Part shown: positions 9,656-18,264 of the stretch, piece by piece | Layout of the letters: each line of letters begins with the position of its first letter | Numbering within the stretch: the stretch's first letter is position 1 | NCBI RefSeq assembly: GCF_021223605.1 | Contig: NZ_CP075175.1 | Coordinates: 1,077,001 to 1,141,000, forward strand | Source: Paenibacillus sp. 481 | GTDB lineage: Bacteria > Bacillota > Bacilli > Paenibacillales > Paenibacillaceae | Reading direction: 5' to 3' | Length of the DNA stretch: 64,000 nucleotides | Translations under genes and position numbers: made by a program | Notes under the pieces: generated by a model | The model's database searches: none | What the model saw: the letters and a program-made list of their open reading frames with translations, nothing else | Told to the model about the DNA's origin: nothing

Positions 9656-10732
9656 TTATCCTTTCCACATAGGGTTAACAACAGGGCGTGATACTGGCTG
9701 GGAATAGTCTTTCTCGTCTGTACCACGAATATCCGCAACGCCATTAATTCGTATTTGTACTTTGCCGACTCCCGCTTGTTCGGTTAAGGATAATACTACG
9801 GCATGAAGCAGCTCCGAAGGAACCCGCTCGCCTTTTTCAAACATAGAATCCGCCAGATCGACCGTGATGACGTCCTCTTTTCGTTCGATGCTATTTATTT
9901 TTGTCTCCTGCGTAGCGACCATTGCTAAGGCCTGCTTGTCTAATGGGCCCGCAATAATTTGCTGGATCGTCGCCGTAACAGGATCTTGGCTCGGCTCGAT
10001 TAGGCGGGTGACTGGCACGTAATAGCCCTTACCTTCTTGCGTCATCGCTGAAAAGTACAACGTCACGGGCATCGAGTGTAAATAGTTGACACTATCGCCT
10101 TTTTCCACGTTAATGCCATAGCTCCGACTGAGCGGAATATCGAGCGGTGTACCGTCGACAGGCATTTCGTTTAATTTTTTGGAATCCAACCATAATTGAA
10201 CTCGCTCCACGTCTGGCAATGAGGTTAGCGTCCATGTAATCGACTCCAGCAGCTCGCGCTCTTGCTTGGGTTCGTAATCGGCAAAAGATTTGGAGAACTC
10301 GACAATAGCCAACTTCTGCTTCGGTTCCAGCTTCACATTCAGGACTCGTGTTCCTTCAGGCAAAGGTGCCGTAAATCCAGCGGGCAGTTTCTGCTGATGC
10401 ACACCGCCTTTCACGAGCATTTCCAGCGCTGCTGTCGCTAGCGCTTTAGGTTCCGCTTGATCCCAATGATAGGAAATCGGGGCTAAATAGCCGTTCCGGT
10501 CTTTTACATATACTGTCATATTCGGTTTTTGCGCATGCTCATCAGAGCCCGTATTCATCGTTGCGGCCGTAGCCTTAGATTGTCCATCTGCTGCGGCCAG
10601 CATTTGCGCTTCCAGTTCAGCCGGAGGCGTGTCAATCAGCGCACTTTCCCCTCCACCACACGCAGTTATGAGTAATGGTACCGTTACACAAAATACTAAA
10701 GCTCCTCGGCGTATCATTTGAACTTGCATCAT
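9656..10732 (-). CDS. gerM: Spore germination lipoprotein GerM (two GerMN domains)
   Basis: This is a 358-residue lipoprotein. The signal peptide ends in LLITACGGG, with the lipobox Cys near residue 25. Two GerMN domains follow, at about 90-205 and 215-335 (for example FSKSFADYEPKQERELLESI and LADSMFEKGERVP). GerM is needed for sporulation and germination in Bacillus and lies next to rph there, as here. ATG at 10732 is preferred over GTG at 10738 because GGGAGG is eight bases upstream of the ATG and only two from the GTG. It is probably expressed in the mother cell, but no sigma site is claimed. Confidence 0.9.
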   Translation of the reverse strand: MMQVQMIRRGALVFCVTVPLLITACGGGESALIDTPPAELEAQMLAAADGQSKATAATMNTGSDEHAQKPNMTVYVKDRNGYLAPISYHWDQAEPKALATAALEMLVKGGVHQQKLPAGFTAPLPEGTRVLNVKLEPKQKLAIVEFSKSFADYEPKQERELLESITWTLTSLPDVERVQLWLDSKKLNEMPVDGTPLDIPLSRSYGINVEKGDSVNYLHSMPVTLYFSAMTQEGKGYYVPVTRLIEPSQDPVTATIQQIIAGPLDKQALAMVATQETKINSIERKEDVITVDLADSMFEKGERVPSELLHAVVLSLTEQAGVGKVQIRINGVADIRGTDEKDYSQPVSRPVVNPMWKG

Positions 10733-10880
10733 TTTCACACCCTCCCAAAGGCTTTTTGTGACTTGTTTGTCCTATATATACGAAAGGGCTGTCCCAAACA
10801 TGACGATATGCTCCAATTTTAAGTTAGGAATTGACTTAGATAGGTAGATGCTAGGTTGATGCATGGTTCTGCACCAACTG

Positions 10881-10958
10881 GAAAACGTAATAGGGATTTT
10901 GGCAGATCGAACAAACGACATGATGCAGCAAGATGTGGCAGAAAGAGGTTACGTTTTC
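10881..10958. repeat. Perfect 10-bp inverted repeat in the gerM/pgpA spacer
   Basis: GAAAACGTAA at 10881-10890 and TTACGTTTTC at 10949-10958, separated by 58 bases. The 300-base spacer between the divergent gerM and PgpA-like genes holds no gene. A -10-like TACAAT is present at about 10977. The role of the repeat is unknown. Confidence 0.5.
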
Positions 10959-11036
10959 ACAAGTCCGAAAACTTTGGTACAATTACCCTAATACATGTAG
11001 CATTATTGATTTGAACAAACAGACGAGGTGAAATCC

Positions 11037-11657
11037 GTGACAACTCCGAACCATCAAAATGAACAAGCGAACGATGCTCTTAACGAAGCGGAGCGCAATG
11101 TGCCAGTAAAAGCTCCATACAGTTTGGATAGTGACAAAGTTGAAGCGGCTACGATGGAATGGCTGCGCAAACGCGGCATTAAATTGGAACAAATCGCGGA
11201 GCTAGTCATGTTTTTGCAGCAAAAGTATTTCCCAGAGCTGACGATCGAATATTGTATGTATAATATTGAGCAAGTATTGCGTAAGCGCGAGGTGCAAAAT
11301 GCGATCTTAACGGGCATTCAACTCGATATTTTGGCAGAGGAAGGCAAGTTAATTCCAGCGCTGCAAGAAATGGTGGAAAATGATGAAGGGCTGTACGGGG
11401 TGGACGAGGTGCTGGCATTGTCCATCGTGAACGTATACGGCAGCATTGGATTTACGAACTTTGGCTATGTAGACAAGATGAAGTATGGTGTGTTGGAGCA
11501 ACTAAACGATAAGAGCGACGGTCACATTCATACGTTCTTGGACGATATCGTAGGCGCGATCGCAGCTGCGGCGAGCAGCCGGATTGCCCACCGCAAGCAA
11601 GCAGAACGTGAAGCGGAGATGGCGCAATTGAAAGCGAAAGCGGATTCGGAAGCGTAG
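11037..11657 (+). CDS. PgpA-like phosphatidylglycerophosphatase (YutG type)
   Basis: This 206-residue protein has an N-terminal extension of about 45 hydrophilic residues, then a PgpA/YutG-type domain: GIQLDILAEEGKL, VDEVLALSIVNVYG, TNFGYVDKMKYG and HTFLDDIVGAIAAAA. B. subtilis YutG is a phosphatidylglycerophosphate phosphatase-like protein. Unlike E. coli PgpA it lacks obvious membrane helices. The GTG at 11037 has GAGGTG six bases upstream; the earlier GTG at 11028 overlaps that site. Confidence 0.8.
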   Translation: MTTPNHQNEQANDALNEAERNVPVKAPYSLDSDKVEAATMEWLRKRGIKLEQIAELVMFLQQKYFPELTIEYCMYNIEQVLRKREVQNAILTGIQLDILAEEGKLIPALQEMVENDEGLYGVDEVLALSIVNVYGSIGFTNFGYVDKMKYGVLEQLNDKSDGHIHTFLDDIVGAIAAAASSRIAHRKQAEREAEMAQLKAKADSEA

Positions 11658-11711
11658 GCTCAAGCACAAGTGTAAACAGCGTAAGGAATCATTTCATTAG
11701 TAATCAGTATC

Positions 11712-11787
11712 GGGGTAGTGCAAATGTGCAATTCTAGTTGTACGTAGGTTGTATGTAGGTTGTAAGTTGCTCATTTGACACTACTCC
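11712..11787. repeat. Imperfect inverted repeat between convergent genes
   Basis: GGGGTAGTG-C-AAATG-T-GCAA at 11712-11731 faces TTGC-T-CATTTG-A-CACTACTCC at 11767-11787. The loop contains two 11-mers (GTACGTAGGTT, GTATGTAGGTT). It lies between the convergent PgpA-like and D,D-carboxypeptidase genes and probably acts as a transcript end, although a clear T run is missing. Confidence 0.5.
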
Positions 11788-11794
11788 GTAATCG

Positions 11795-12667
11795 TTAAAA
11801 AAAAGGAATATTCGGTTTATCAAATCCGTAGGAAAATAGCTTCTTCGTTTCTGTAAAACGCTTGGCATCCTCACTGGTGCCCATGACAACAGAGATCAAT
11901 CTTTTACCATATTGCTTGGCTGTTCCTGCAAAACAGTAGCCGGCTTCATTGGTAAATCCCGTTTTCAAGCCATCAACCCCTTGAAAGAACGATTTCCGGT
12001 TAGCGGAAAAAAGCATTTTATTAGTCGTTGTTAAAGTTACCCCACGATCAGCTAGATGATAAGAAGTAAGCCTCGTTACGTCCACGATATCCGGATAACT
12101 TTTTATCAAATGCTGCGCCAACTTGGCTACATCTAAAGCCGTCATCGTTGATTCTTCAGCTTGTTCATTAGGCAGCCCTGTTGCATTTACAAATCGAGTC
12201 TGCTCAGACAATTGTAATTGCTTCGCTTTGATATTCATTAGTTGCGTAAATTGGTATTCACTATTTGAAATGTGTTCTGCTAAAGCTACCGCAGCATTAT
12301 TAGCGGATGATAAGACTATCGCATGAAATAAGTCTTTAACCGTTAGTTGCTCGTCCACTTCGATATTTATGCTCACCCCATCCAAATGCATTGCATGTTC
12401 GCTAATCGTCACGAGCTCATCCCATTGTAACTGACCGTTTTGAATTTGCTCTAATACGATATACATCGTCATCATTTTAGACATACTCGCCGGGGCAAGG
12501 GCGACGTTTTCATTTTTGCTATAAACAACTTCCCCTGAATGTGCATCTATTAAAATAGCAGCCTTGGCATCAATATAAGGATCCTTCTCAAAAAATACGT
12601 AATAAAATAACAGCATGCTTAGTGGAATTACGATGAAGAGGTACTTTGGCTTCTTTACCATGTTCAT
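11795..12667 (-). CDS. D-alanyl-D-alanine carboxypeptidase (S11), short form
   Basis: This 290-residue membrane-anchored peptidase removes the terminal D-Ala of peptidoglycan stem peptides. A single N-terminal helix (about 8-26) anchors it outside the membrane. Catalytic motifs are all present: SMSK (Ser61, Lys64), SAN (Ser121, Asn123) and KTG (235-237). It ends soon after the catalytic domain and lacks the C-terminal beta domain and amphipathic anchor of DacA/DacF. GGAGGG precedes ATG 12667. It lies 190 bases downstream of a VanS-like kinase gene on the same strand, which suggests the two-component system controls it. Confidence 0.88.
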   Translation of the reverse strand: MNMVKKPKYLFIVIPLSMLLFYYVFFEKDPYIDAKAAILIDAHSGEVVYSKNENVALAPASMSKMMTMYIVLEQIQNGQLQWDELVTISEHAMHLDGVSINIEVDEQLTVKDLFHAIVLSSANNAAVALAEHISNSEYQFTQLMNIKAKQLQLSEQTRFVNATGLPNEQAEESTMTALDVAKLAQHLIKSYPDIVDVTRLTSYHLADRGVTLTTTNKMLFSANRKSFFQGVDGLKTGFTNEAGYCFAGTAKQYGKRLISVVMGTSEDAKRFTETKKLFSYGFDKPNIPFF

Positions 12668-12856
12668 GGCTAACCCTCCGTTTTTAGGTGTAGAGTTAGT
12701 GTAAAATAAACATTTTAATGAAGAGGAAAGAAAAAATAAAGAATTTATAAAGATGTACATATAGATGGGATTGCGCAAAAAAAGAAGGGAGTGTCTCAAC
12801 AGCCATTGAAAATGACAGTGAGACATTACATTCCCTTCCCGACAGGTTAAGCTTCT

Positions 12857-14023
12857 TTATGAAGACGCAGGAGAATCGTCTTCTATGTGAAAAGACTTTA
12901 ATTTTACGGTGAATTTCGTCTTCTCCAAATCACTGCACACTTCGATCGTGCCCTGATGCAGTTCCACAATACTTTTGGCAATGGCTAACCCAAGTCCAGA
13001 ACCTCCTGAATGGGTGGAGCGGGCTTTGTCCACCCGATAAAAACGTTCAAATATGTACGGCAAATCCGTAGCCGGAATGCTTCTCCCATAATTGGTGATG
13101 TCTATGACAACGATGCCCTGTTCTTCACGCGCCGCAATATCAAGAAATCGCCCCGCGCTCCCGTATTTCATCGCATTCACAATTAAGTTCTCAAACACCC
13201 TGACTAACTTGTCCCCATCCGCAAGAACCATCAGCTTTTTGGATGAAATTACTTGACGAAATTCCATATTGACCTGCTGGATATCAACCCGAAATTGTAC
13301 GACTAATTGATCCAACATCTCCGTCATATTGATTGGGGTTTGATGCAGCGGGGTCCCTTTATTTTGAAAACGAGTATATTCAAACAAATCATTCATTAAA
13401 TGATTGAGCCTTAGCACTTTATCGTATACAATTTCGATATTATAACGTAATTCGACTTCATCTCTGTAATGATCTTGTTGAATGAGGCCTAAGTAGCCGA
13501 CAATTGACGTTAACGGCGTGCGTAGATCATGTGAAACATTCGTAATCAAATCTTTTTTGGTCTGCTCGATCCGCCGTTCTTCCTCAAGTGAGGCTTTCAA
13601 TTGCTTCACGATATAATTAATTTCTTTAGCTAAATCCCCTAATTCACAATTCGGCATAACCTTAATTTCATGCTCGAAATTCATATTTCCAATAAAGCGA
13701 GTTTCGTTCAATATGTGATGGAAATACGACTTGAGCGCTTGTTTTTTTTCATAAAAATAAAAGAGCACGATAAATACACCAAAAAAAACAACAAGAAAAA
13801 CATCATAAAGCATATTAAAAAGGCGATCTACATGCCTTGGCCCATAAGCTTGCGCAAATTCCTGACGCATCGTATGAAACGTAATCGAAGTGACATCTAG
13901 TCCCCAATAAACTAAGTTAAGCATATACATCGTCACTACCGATAAACATATGGATAATAAGACATATATACTCATTTTCCAAAGCGGAATGGCCCGAATG
14001 ATGAGGAAAGCACTATTTTTCAA
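12857..14023 (-). CDS. Membrane histidine kinase, VanS-like
   Basis: This 388-residue sensor kinase has two membrane helices (about 15-42 and 72-92) around a short extracellular loop of some 30 residues, a HAMP-like linker, the dimerisation motif NVSHDLRTPLTS with His165, and an ATPase domain with the N box (NLIVNAMKYG), then F and G boxes (YIFERFYRVD, SGGSGLGLAIAKS). The start TTG at 14023 overlaps the response regulator stop by 11 bases and is preceded by GGAGTGGG. Sequence around the phosphorylated His (LRTPLTSIVGYLGL) resembles VanS and related wall-sensing kinases. The signal is unknown. Confidence 0.9.
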   Translation of the reverse strand: MKNSAFLIIRAIPLWKMSIYVLLSICLSVVTMYMLNLVYWGLDVTSITFHTMRQEFAQAYGPRHVDRLFNMLYDVFLVVFFGVFIVLFYFYEKKQALKSYFHHILNETRFIGNMNFEHEIKVMPNCELGDLAKEINYIVKQLKASLEEERRIEQTKKDLITNVSHDLRTPLTSIVGYLGLIQQDHYRDEVELRYNIEIVYDKVLRLNHLMNDLFEYTRFQNKGTPLHQTPINMTEMLDQLVVQFRVDIQQVNMEFRQVISSKKLMVLADGDKLVRVFENLIVNAMKYGSAGRFLDIAAREEQGIVVIDITNYGRSIPATDLPYIFERFYRVDKARSTHSGGSGLGLAIAKSIVELHQGTIEVCSDLEKTKFTVKLKSFHIEDDSPASS

Positions 14024-14708
14024 TTTTGTATCCCACTCCCCATACCGTATGAATGATTTTCTCCCCTTCTAATGCGACTTCTAACTTCTCTCTGATGTTA
14101 CTAATGTGAACCATGACCGTTTTGTTGGAATCAAAAGGTGTATCCTTCCACACAAGCTCGAAAATATCTTCTGAACTGTACACCCTGCCCGGATGCGAGG
14201 CGAGTAAATACAAAATGTCGAACTCAATCGGTGTTAATTTGATCAACTTATTTTCAACGTTAACCGTATGATTTTCTTTATTAATCGTCAGTGATTTGAT
14301 CTGAATATTATTGTCTGTGCCTGCTTGATTGGCCGCATGTTGTAAAGAGGATCTTCGAAGCAGCGCTTTGACACGCGCAACGAGTTCCAACGGATTAAAA
14401 GGTTTGATCATGTAGTCATCTGCACCTGTCATTAATCCCATTATTTTATCCATATCCTCTGCTTTTGCACTTAACATCAAAATAGGGATATTGCTAAATT
14501 GCCTTACTTGTTTACACACTTCTATCCCGTCTACATGGGGCATCATAATGTCTAAGATCATCAAATGGAGCTGCTCGCGCTTCATCATATCTAACGCCTC
14601 TAATCCATTGAAAGCGGTATGAATGGTGTACCCTTCATTGCGTAAGTACAAGGCAATCAACTGTACAATTTCCGTTTCATCATCCACGATTAGTATGTGA
14701 GTCTTCAT
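14013..14708 (-). CDS. OmpR-family response regulator, VanR-like
   Basis: This 231-residue regulator has a receiver domain (about 1-120) with Asp53 as the phosphorylation site (MILDIMMPHVDG), Asp9/Asp10 and Lys102 in the acidic pocket, and a winged-helix OmpR/PhoB DNA-binding domain at about 135-230 (TPIEFDILYLLASHPGRV). ATG 14708 is chosen because it begins the conserved MKTHILIVDD segment, with GGAAGGA ten bases upstream. It is co-transcribed with the kinase. Proximity to a D,D-carboxypeptidase suggests a wall-stress regulon. No D-Ala-D-Lac ligase genes are nearby. Confidence 0.9.
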   Translation of the reverse strand: MKTHILIVDDETEIVQLIALYLRNEGYTIHTAFNGLEALDMMKREQLHLMILDIMMPHVDGIEVCKQVRQFSNIPILMLSAKAEDMDKIMGLMTGADDYMIKPFNPLELVARVKALLRRSSLQHAANQAGTDNNIQIKSLTINKENHTVNVENKLIKLTPIEFDILYLLASHPGRVYSSEDIFELVWKDTPFDSNKTVMVHISNIREKLEVALEGEKIIHTVWGVGYKIEK

Positions 14709-14830
14709 TATTATTACGTCCTTCCTTATCACACTTTGCCTATTTAGGTGCAACTTCAGATGCTAATTACGGCGATGAACCCCTTATTTAACCATTGTAT
14801 ATATAAATGACGGTTTTTCAAAATGGTACA

Positions 14831-14906
14831 AAAAAAAGCCCCGTCGGTAACAAGCAACAGCGAGCAAACGGAGTAAGCTCGCTATTCACTTATACCACGG
14901 GACTGT
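14831..14906 (-). terminator. Long hairpin terminator after the MBL hydrolase gene
   Basis: On the minus strand CCCGT-GGTATAA-...-AGCGAGC pairs back through GCTCGCT, TTACC and ACGGGG and is followed by eight T. It closes the gene ending at 14927. Confidence 0.75.
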
Positions 14907-14926
14907 CTTCGTGCTGTACGCTGTTA

Positions 14927-15970
14927 CTACACTTGTACAGCTGCACGCCAGCTCAAGCTAGGAGTTTCGTGTTCAGCTCCAACCTCTTCAATCCTTACCG
15001 CTCTGCCACGACGCTCCAGCTCGGCAACATGCGCAATCGCTTCACCCATCGCGAAGCGAAATTGATGAACGCTAAGCTTGCCCACCGTTCCGAACAGTTG
15101 GGCACATAGTTCATAACCTGTGCGTGGCGTGGCGAGCAATTGTTCCAACTCGTCCAACCTCTCTTCATGGTGACGCACCAGTTCCTCAATGCGGGCACGC
15201 ACATGCGTAAACGGATGCCGATGCCCAGGCAAGGCGAGGCGAATGTCCAATGCAAGCAACTGATGTAACCCTTGCAAAAATGAGTGCAGCGGTGCTGGAT
15301 CACTGTTAGGCAACAAGCTAACGTTAGGCGATATTTGCGGCAGTACATGGTCCCCTGCCAGCAAAGTACCGTGCTGCTCATCGAACAGGCTCATATGTCC
15401 TGGCGCATGACCAGCCGTTTCGATCGCGCGCCAAGTTCGGCCGCCGAACGTCAACACCTGTCCATCCGTGAAGTATGTAACGTCTGGCAGCGGTGATACG
15501 AGCGGGATAAAGCTGTCCATATGCTCGCGCAACTGTTCTTGTTCGGCCGCGGGGACGCCGTGCAGCCGCATGAACGAAACCATTCGCTCGGTCATTGACT
15601 GCTCCTCGCCCCACAGCATTTGCGCATGGCGCCACCCAGTCTCCGACAGCAGCACTGGGACATCGAGCTGCTGTTGCAGCAACCCCGCCATTCCGAGATG
15701 ATCCGGATGGTAATGGGTTAACACGATGTGATACGCGTTAGCCGCTTCAATTCCGAAATGGCCCAGCACTGCCTCCCAAGCTACTTCCGCTTGGGGCGTG
15801 CGCAAGCCAGGGTCAACGATCGTCCAGCCTTCTTCACCCTGTAACAAATAAGCATTCACCCACCGCAGTGAGAAAGGCAGCGGAATACGCACCTGCACAA
15901 TGGCACCATTCTCACTGTCCCAAGTCGTAATCGGTGGCATCGCTTCCTGTTGTTCGATATGATCACTCAT
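14927..15970 (-). CDS. MBL-fold metallo-hydrolase
   Basis: This 347-residue cytosolic metallo-hydrolase has the metal-binding motif THYHPDHLG (about 84-92), a later DEQHGTLLAGDHVLP segment and GHRHPF near 245, in the order expected for glyoxalase II-like enzymes. The C-terminal 100 residues form a helical extension seen in a Bacillales subfamily often annotated as beta-lactamase-like or hydroxyacylglutathione hydrolase-like. The substrate is not known. The start is supported by GAAGGA just upstream and GGAGGG farther up. Confidence 0.85.
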   Translation of the reverse strand: MSDHIEQQEAMPPITTWDSENGAIVQVRIPLPFSLRWVNAYLLQGEEGWTIVDPGLRTPQAEVAWEAVLGHFGIEAANAYHIVLTHYHPDHLGMAGLLQQQLDVPVLLSETGWRHAQMLWGEEQSMTERMVSFMRLHGVPAAEQEQLREHMDSFIPLVSPLPDVTYFTDGQVLTFGGRTWRAIETAGHAPGHMSLFDEQHGTLLAGDHVLPQISPNVSLLPNSDPAPLHSFLQGLHQLLALDIRLALPGHRHPFTHVRARIEELVRHHEERLDELEQLLATPRTGYELCAQLFGTVGKLSVHQFRFAMGEAIAHVAELERRGRAVRIEEVGAEHETPSLSWRAAVQV

Positions 15971-16026
15971 TCCTTCATCATCCCTCCACGCTTCTGCCTC
16001 ACATCATTGCGGTTACACCAATCGGA

Positions 16027-16761
16027 TTATCGCTTATGCCCCGTAATAATCAGTCTTGCAGAACGCTCTCGACTATACGAATCGGCATCATAACTACCAT
16101 AAATAGCGTCTACGCAAAGTCCCGCTACGGACAACATCCGGTCAAAATCAGCTAACTCATACAGCTTGACCCGCTCTTCGTAGCGTCGTGTTGCATCTGT
16201 AGCCAGATCCGTGAGCACGATATTTTTTTTCACAAATCCGTCCTCAATCGTACGATCTTCTTGAATAGATGTTCCTTCATCCACACGCTCCGAATGAGGA
16301 ACCAGATGTGCTTGCAAATAACTCGGATTTAAAAAATCAATGATATAACGGCCACCCGGTTTCAATACCCGCTCTATTTCTGTGAACACTTGGGCGTTAT
16401 CCGCATCATCGACGAAATACCCAAACGAGGTAAATAAATTGACGACCGCATCAAAAGGCCCGTCCATCGGCAAATTGCGCATATCCCCACGTATAAACGT
16501 CACTTGGTTATGTTGATCAAAAGCAACAGCTTCTTGAAGCAGCACTTCCGACAAATCCATCCCCGTCACCGTATAGCCTGCATCTGCTAATGCCATCGAA
16601 TGGCGCCCCATGCCGCAGCATAAATCAAGCACTTGCGCGCCCTTAGGCAATTGCAACCACTCCATCATGCGATGCACTTCTTGCGCAGCACCTTGAAAGT
16701 CACGATGCTTGTAGACGAGCAAATAATCCTCTCCAAAACTACGTTCATACCACTCTGACAT
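16027..16761 (-). CDS. Class I SAM-dependent methyltransferase
   Basis: This 244-residue soluble methyltransferase has motif I VLDLCCGMGRHSMALAD (about 45-60), motif II VTGMDLSEVLL and the post-motif GPFDAVVNLFTSFGYF. It belongs to the broad Methyltransf_25 group, and the substrate cannot be read from sequence. GGGGTGATAACAA precedes the ATG. It lies upstream of the MBL hydrolase on the same strand with a 56-base gap, so the two may be co-transcribed. It diverges from the CNNM transporter gene. Confidence 0.88.
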   Translation of the reverse strand: MSEWYERSFGEDYLLVYKHRDFQGAAQEVHRMMEWLQLPKGAQVLDLCCGMGRHSMALADAGYTVTGMDLSEVLLQEAVAFDQHNQVTFIRGDMRNLPMDGPFDAVVNLFTSFGYFVDDADNAQVFTEIERVLKPGGRYIIDFLNPSYLQAHLVPHSERVDEGTSIQEDRTIEDGFVKKNIVLTDLATDATRRYEERVKLYELADFDRMLSVAGLCVDAIYGSYDADSYSRERSARLIITGHKR

Positions 16762-16884
16762 TTGTTATCACCCCAACGTATTACTTCCATTAATTTTAAC
16801 GGTTGAACGGTATTTTGCAAACGCCAATAGCGAATAATAACGTGCGGTACAAAACCAATAAACGAAACAAAAGGATTGACGGTC

Positions 16885-18177
16885 ATGATTTTTAACTTAT
16901 TTCTCGTCGCTGTACTCATCGTGTTAACGGCCTTTTTCGTCGCGACGGAGTTCGCCATTATCAAAATGCGCCCCAGCCGCGTCGATCAACTCGTGATGGA
17001 AGGCAAAAACAACGCCATTGCGTTACACAAGGTAACTTCGAACTTGGACGGTTACTTGTCCGCCTGCCAGCTTGGCATTACGATAACAGCACTCGGACTA
17101 GGTTGGCTCGGTGAGCCGACCGTGGAAGCACTGCTCCATCCGTTGTTTGGCTGGTTTGGCTTCTCGGCGCGTATTAACGGTATCCTGTCTTTTTTAATCG
17201 CCTTTGTCGTGATTACTTTTTTGCACGTTGTATTGGGGGAGCTCGCGCCAAAGACGTTAGCGATCCAAAAGGCCGAAGTAGTCAGCCTCATGTTCGCGAA
17301 GCCGATTATTTGGTTCTACAATGTCGCATATCCGTTTATTTGGCTATTGAACGGCTCGGCGAATGGGATTATCTCCTTATTCGGCTTAAAGCCTGTGCAT
17401 GAGCATGAGAATGCGCACTCGGAAGAAGAAATACGCATTATTTTATCGGAAAGCTATGAAAGTGGAAAAATCAATAAGACCGAATTCGGTTACGTCAGCA
17501 AAATATTTGCCTTTGATGAGCTGTCTGCTCGCGAAATTATGGTGCCGCGCACCGATATGGTCTGTCTTTTTACGAATAAATCGTTTCATGAAAACTTACG
17601 GACGATCAAGCGGGAACAATATACGCGCTTTCCGGTTGCCGAGGAAAACAAAGATCATTTGATCGGTATTGTGAATACGAAGCAAATCTTTTTAGAATAC
17701 GATAACAATCCTGATTTTAATTTTCGCAAAATTATTCGCCCTGCCTTGACCGTGTCGGAGGTCATGCCCGTGAAGACGCTGTTACGCCGTATGCAGCAGG
17801 AGCATGTGCAGATGGCTATTTTGCTGGACGAGTATGGTGGAACTTCGGGCCTAATTACGATGGAAGATATCCTAGAGGAGATCGTCGGTGAAATTCGAGA
17901 CGAGTACGACGACGATGAGACGCGGGAAATTATCGAACTTAGTGAAGGGCATTATTTAATCGATGGCAAAGCACCGCTTGGTCATGTCAATGAATTAACC
18001 GGACTGCAATTTGAGAGCGAAAATGTGGATACGATTGGCGGCTGGCTGTACAGCCGAAATTCGGAGCTTAAAGCGGGGCAGCCTTATGTGCTGGATGATA
18101 TGACGTTTACGATTCGGCGTAAAGACCGCCATCGGATTCGTCAGCTGGAACTACTCATCCATGCTAAGAAAGAGTAG
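16885..18177 (+). CDS. CNNM/CorC-type membrane protein with CBS pair
   Basis: This 430-residue protein of the HlyC/CorC (UPF0053) family has an N-terminal DUF21/CNNM domain with four hydrophobic segments (about 1-190), a CBS domain pair (about 205-330, with MVPRTDMVCLF and DEYGGTSGLITMEDI) and a C-terminal CorC_HlyC domain. Family members export or regulate Mg2+ (MpfA, YhdP, YugS). ATG 16885 is chosen over TTG 16876 because AAAGGA ends directly at the TTG and is nine bases from the ATG. The old name hemolysin is misleading. Confidence 0.9.
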   Translation: MIFNLFLVAVLIVLTAFFVATEFAIIKMRPSRVDQLVMEGKNNAIALHKVTSNLDGYLSACQLGITITALGLGWLGEPTVEALLHPLFGWFGFSARINGILSFLIAFVVITFLHVVLGELAPKTLAIQKAEVVSLMFAKPIIWFYNVAYPFIWLLNGSANGIISLFGLKPVHEHENAHSEEEIRIILSESYESGKINKTEFGYVSKIFAFDELSAREIMVPRTDMVCLFTNKSFHENLRTIKREQYTRFPVAEENKDHLIGIVNTKQIFLEYDNNPDFNFRKIIRPALTVSEVMPVKTLLRRMQQEHVQMAILLDEYGGTSGLITMEDILEEIVGEIRDEYDDDETREIIELSEGHYLIDGKAPLGHVNELTGLQFESENVDTIGGWLYSRNSELKAGQPYVLDDMTFTIRRKDRHRIRQLELLIHAKKE

Positions 18178-18203
18178 GAAGCTGCGATGGATGTTATAAA
18201 TAT

Positions 18204-18262
18204 GAAGCGTCTCCCCTCAATTCGTGATTGGACTCATGAGATGGGTAAGACGCTTCTTTTAC
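18204..18262 (+). terminator. Terminator after the CNNM gene
   Basis: GAAGCGTCT at 18204 pairs with AAGACGCTTC ending at 18257, followed by TTTTACTT. It separates the convergent CNNM and permease genes. Confidence 0.8.
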
Positions 18263-18264
18263 TT

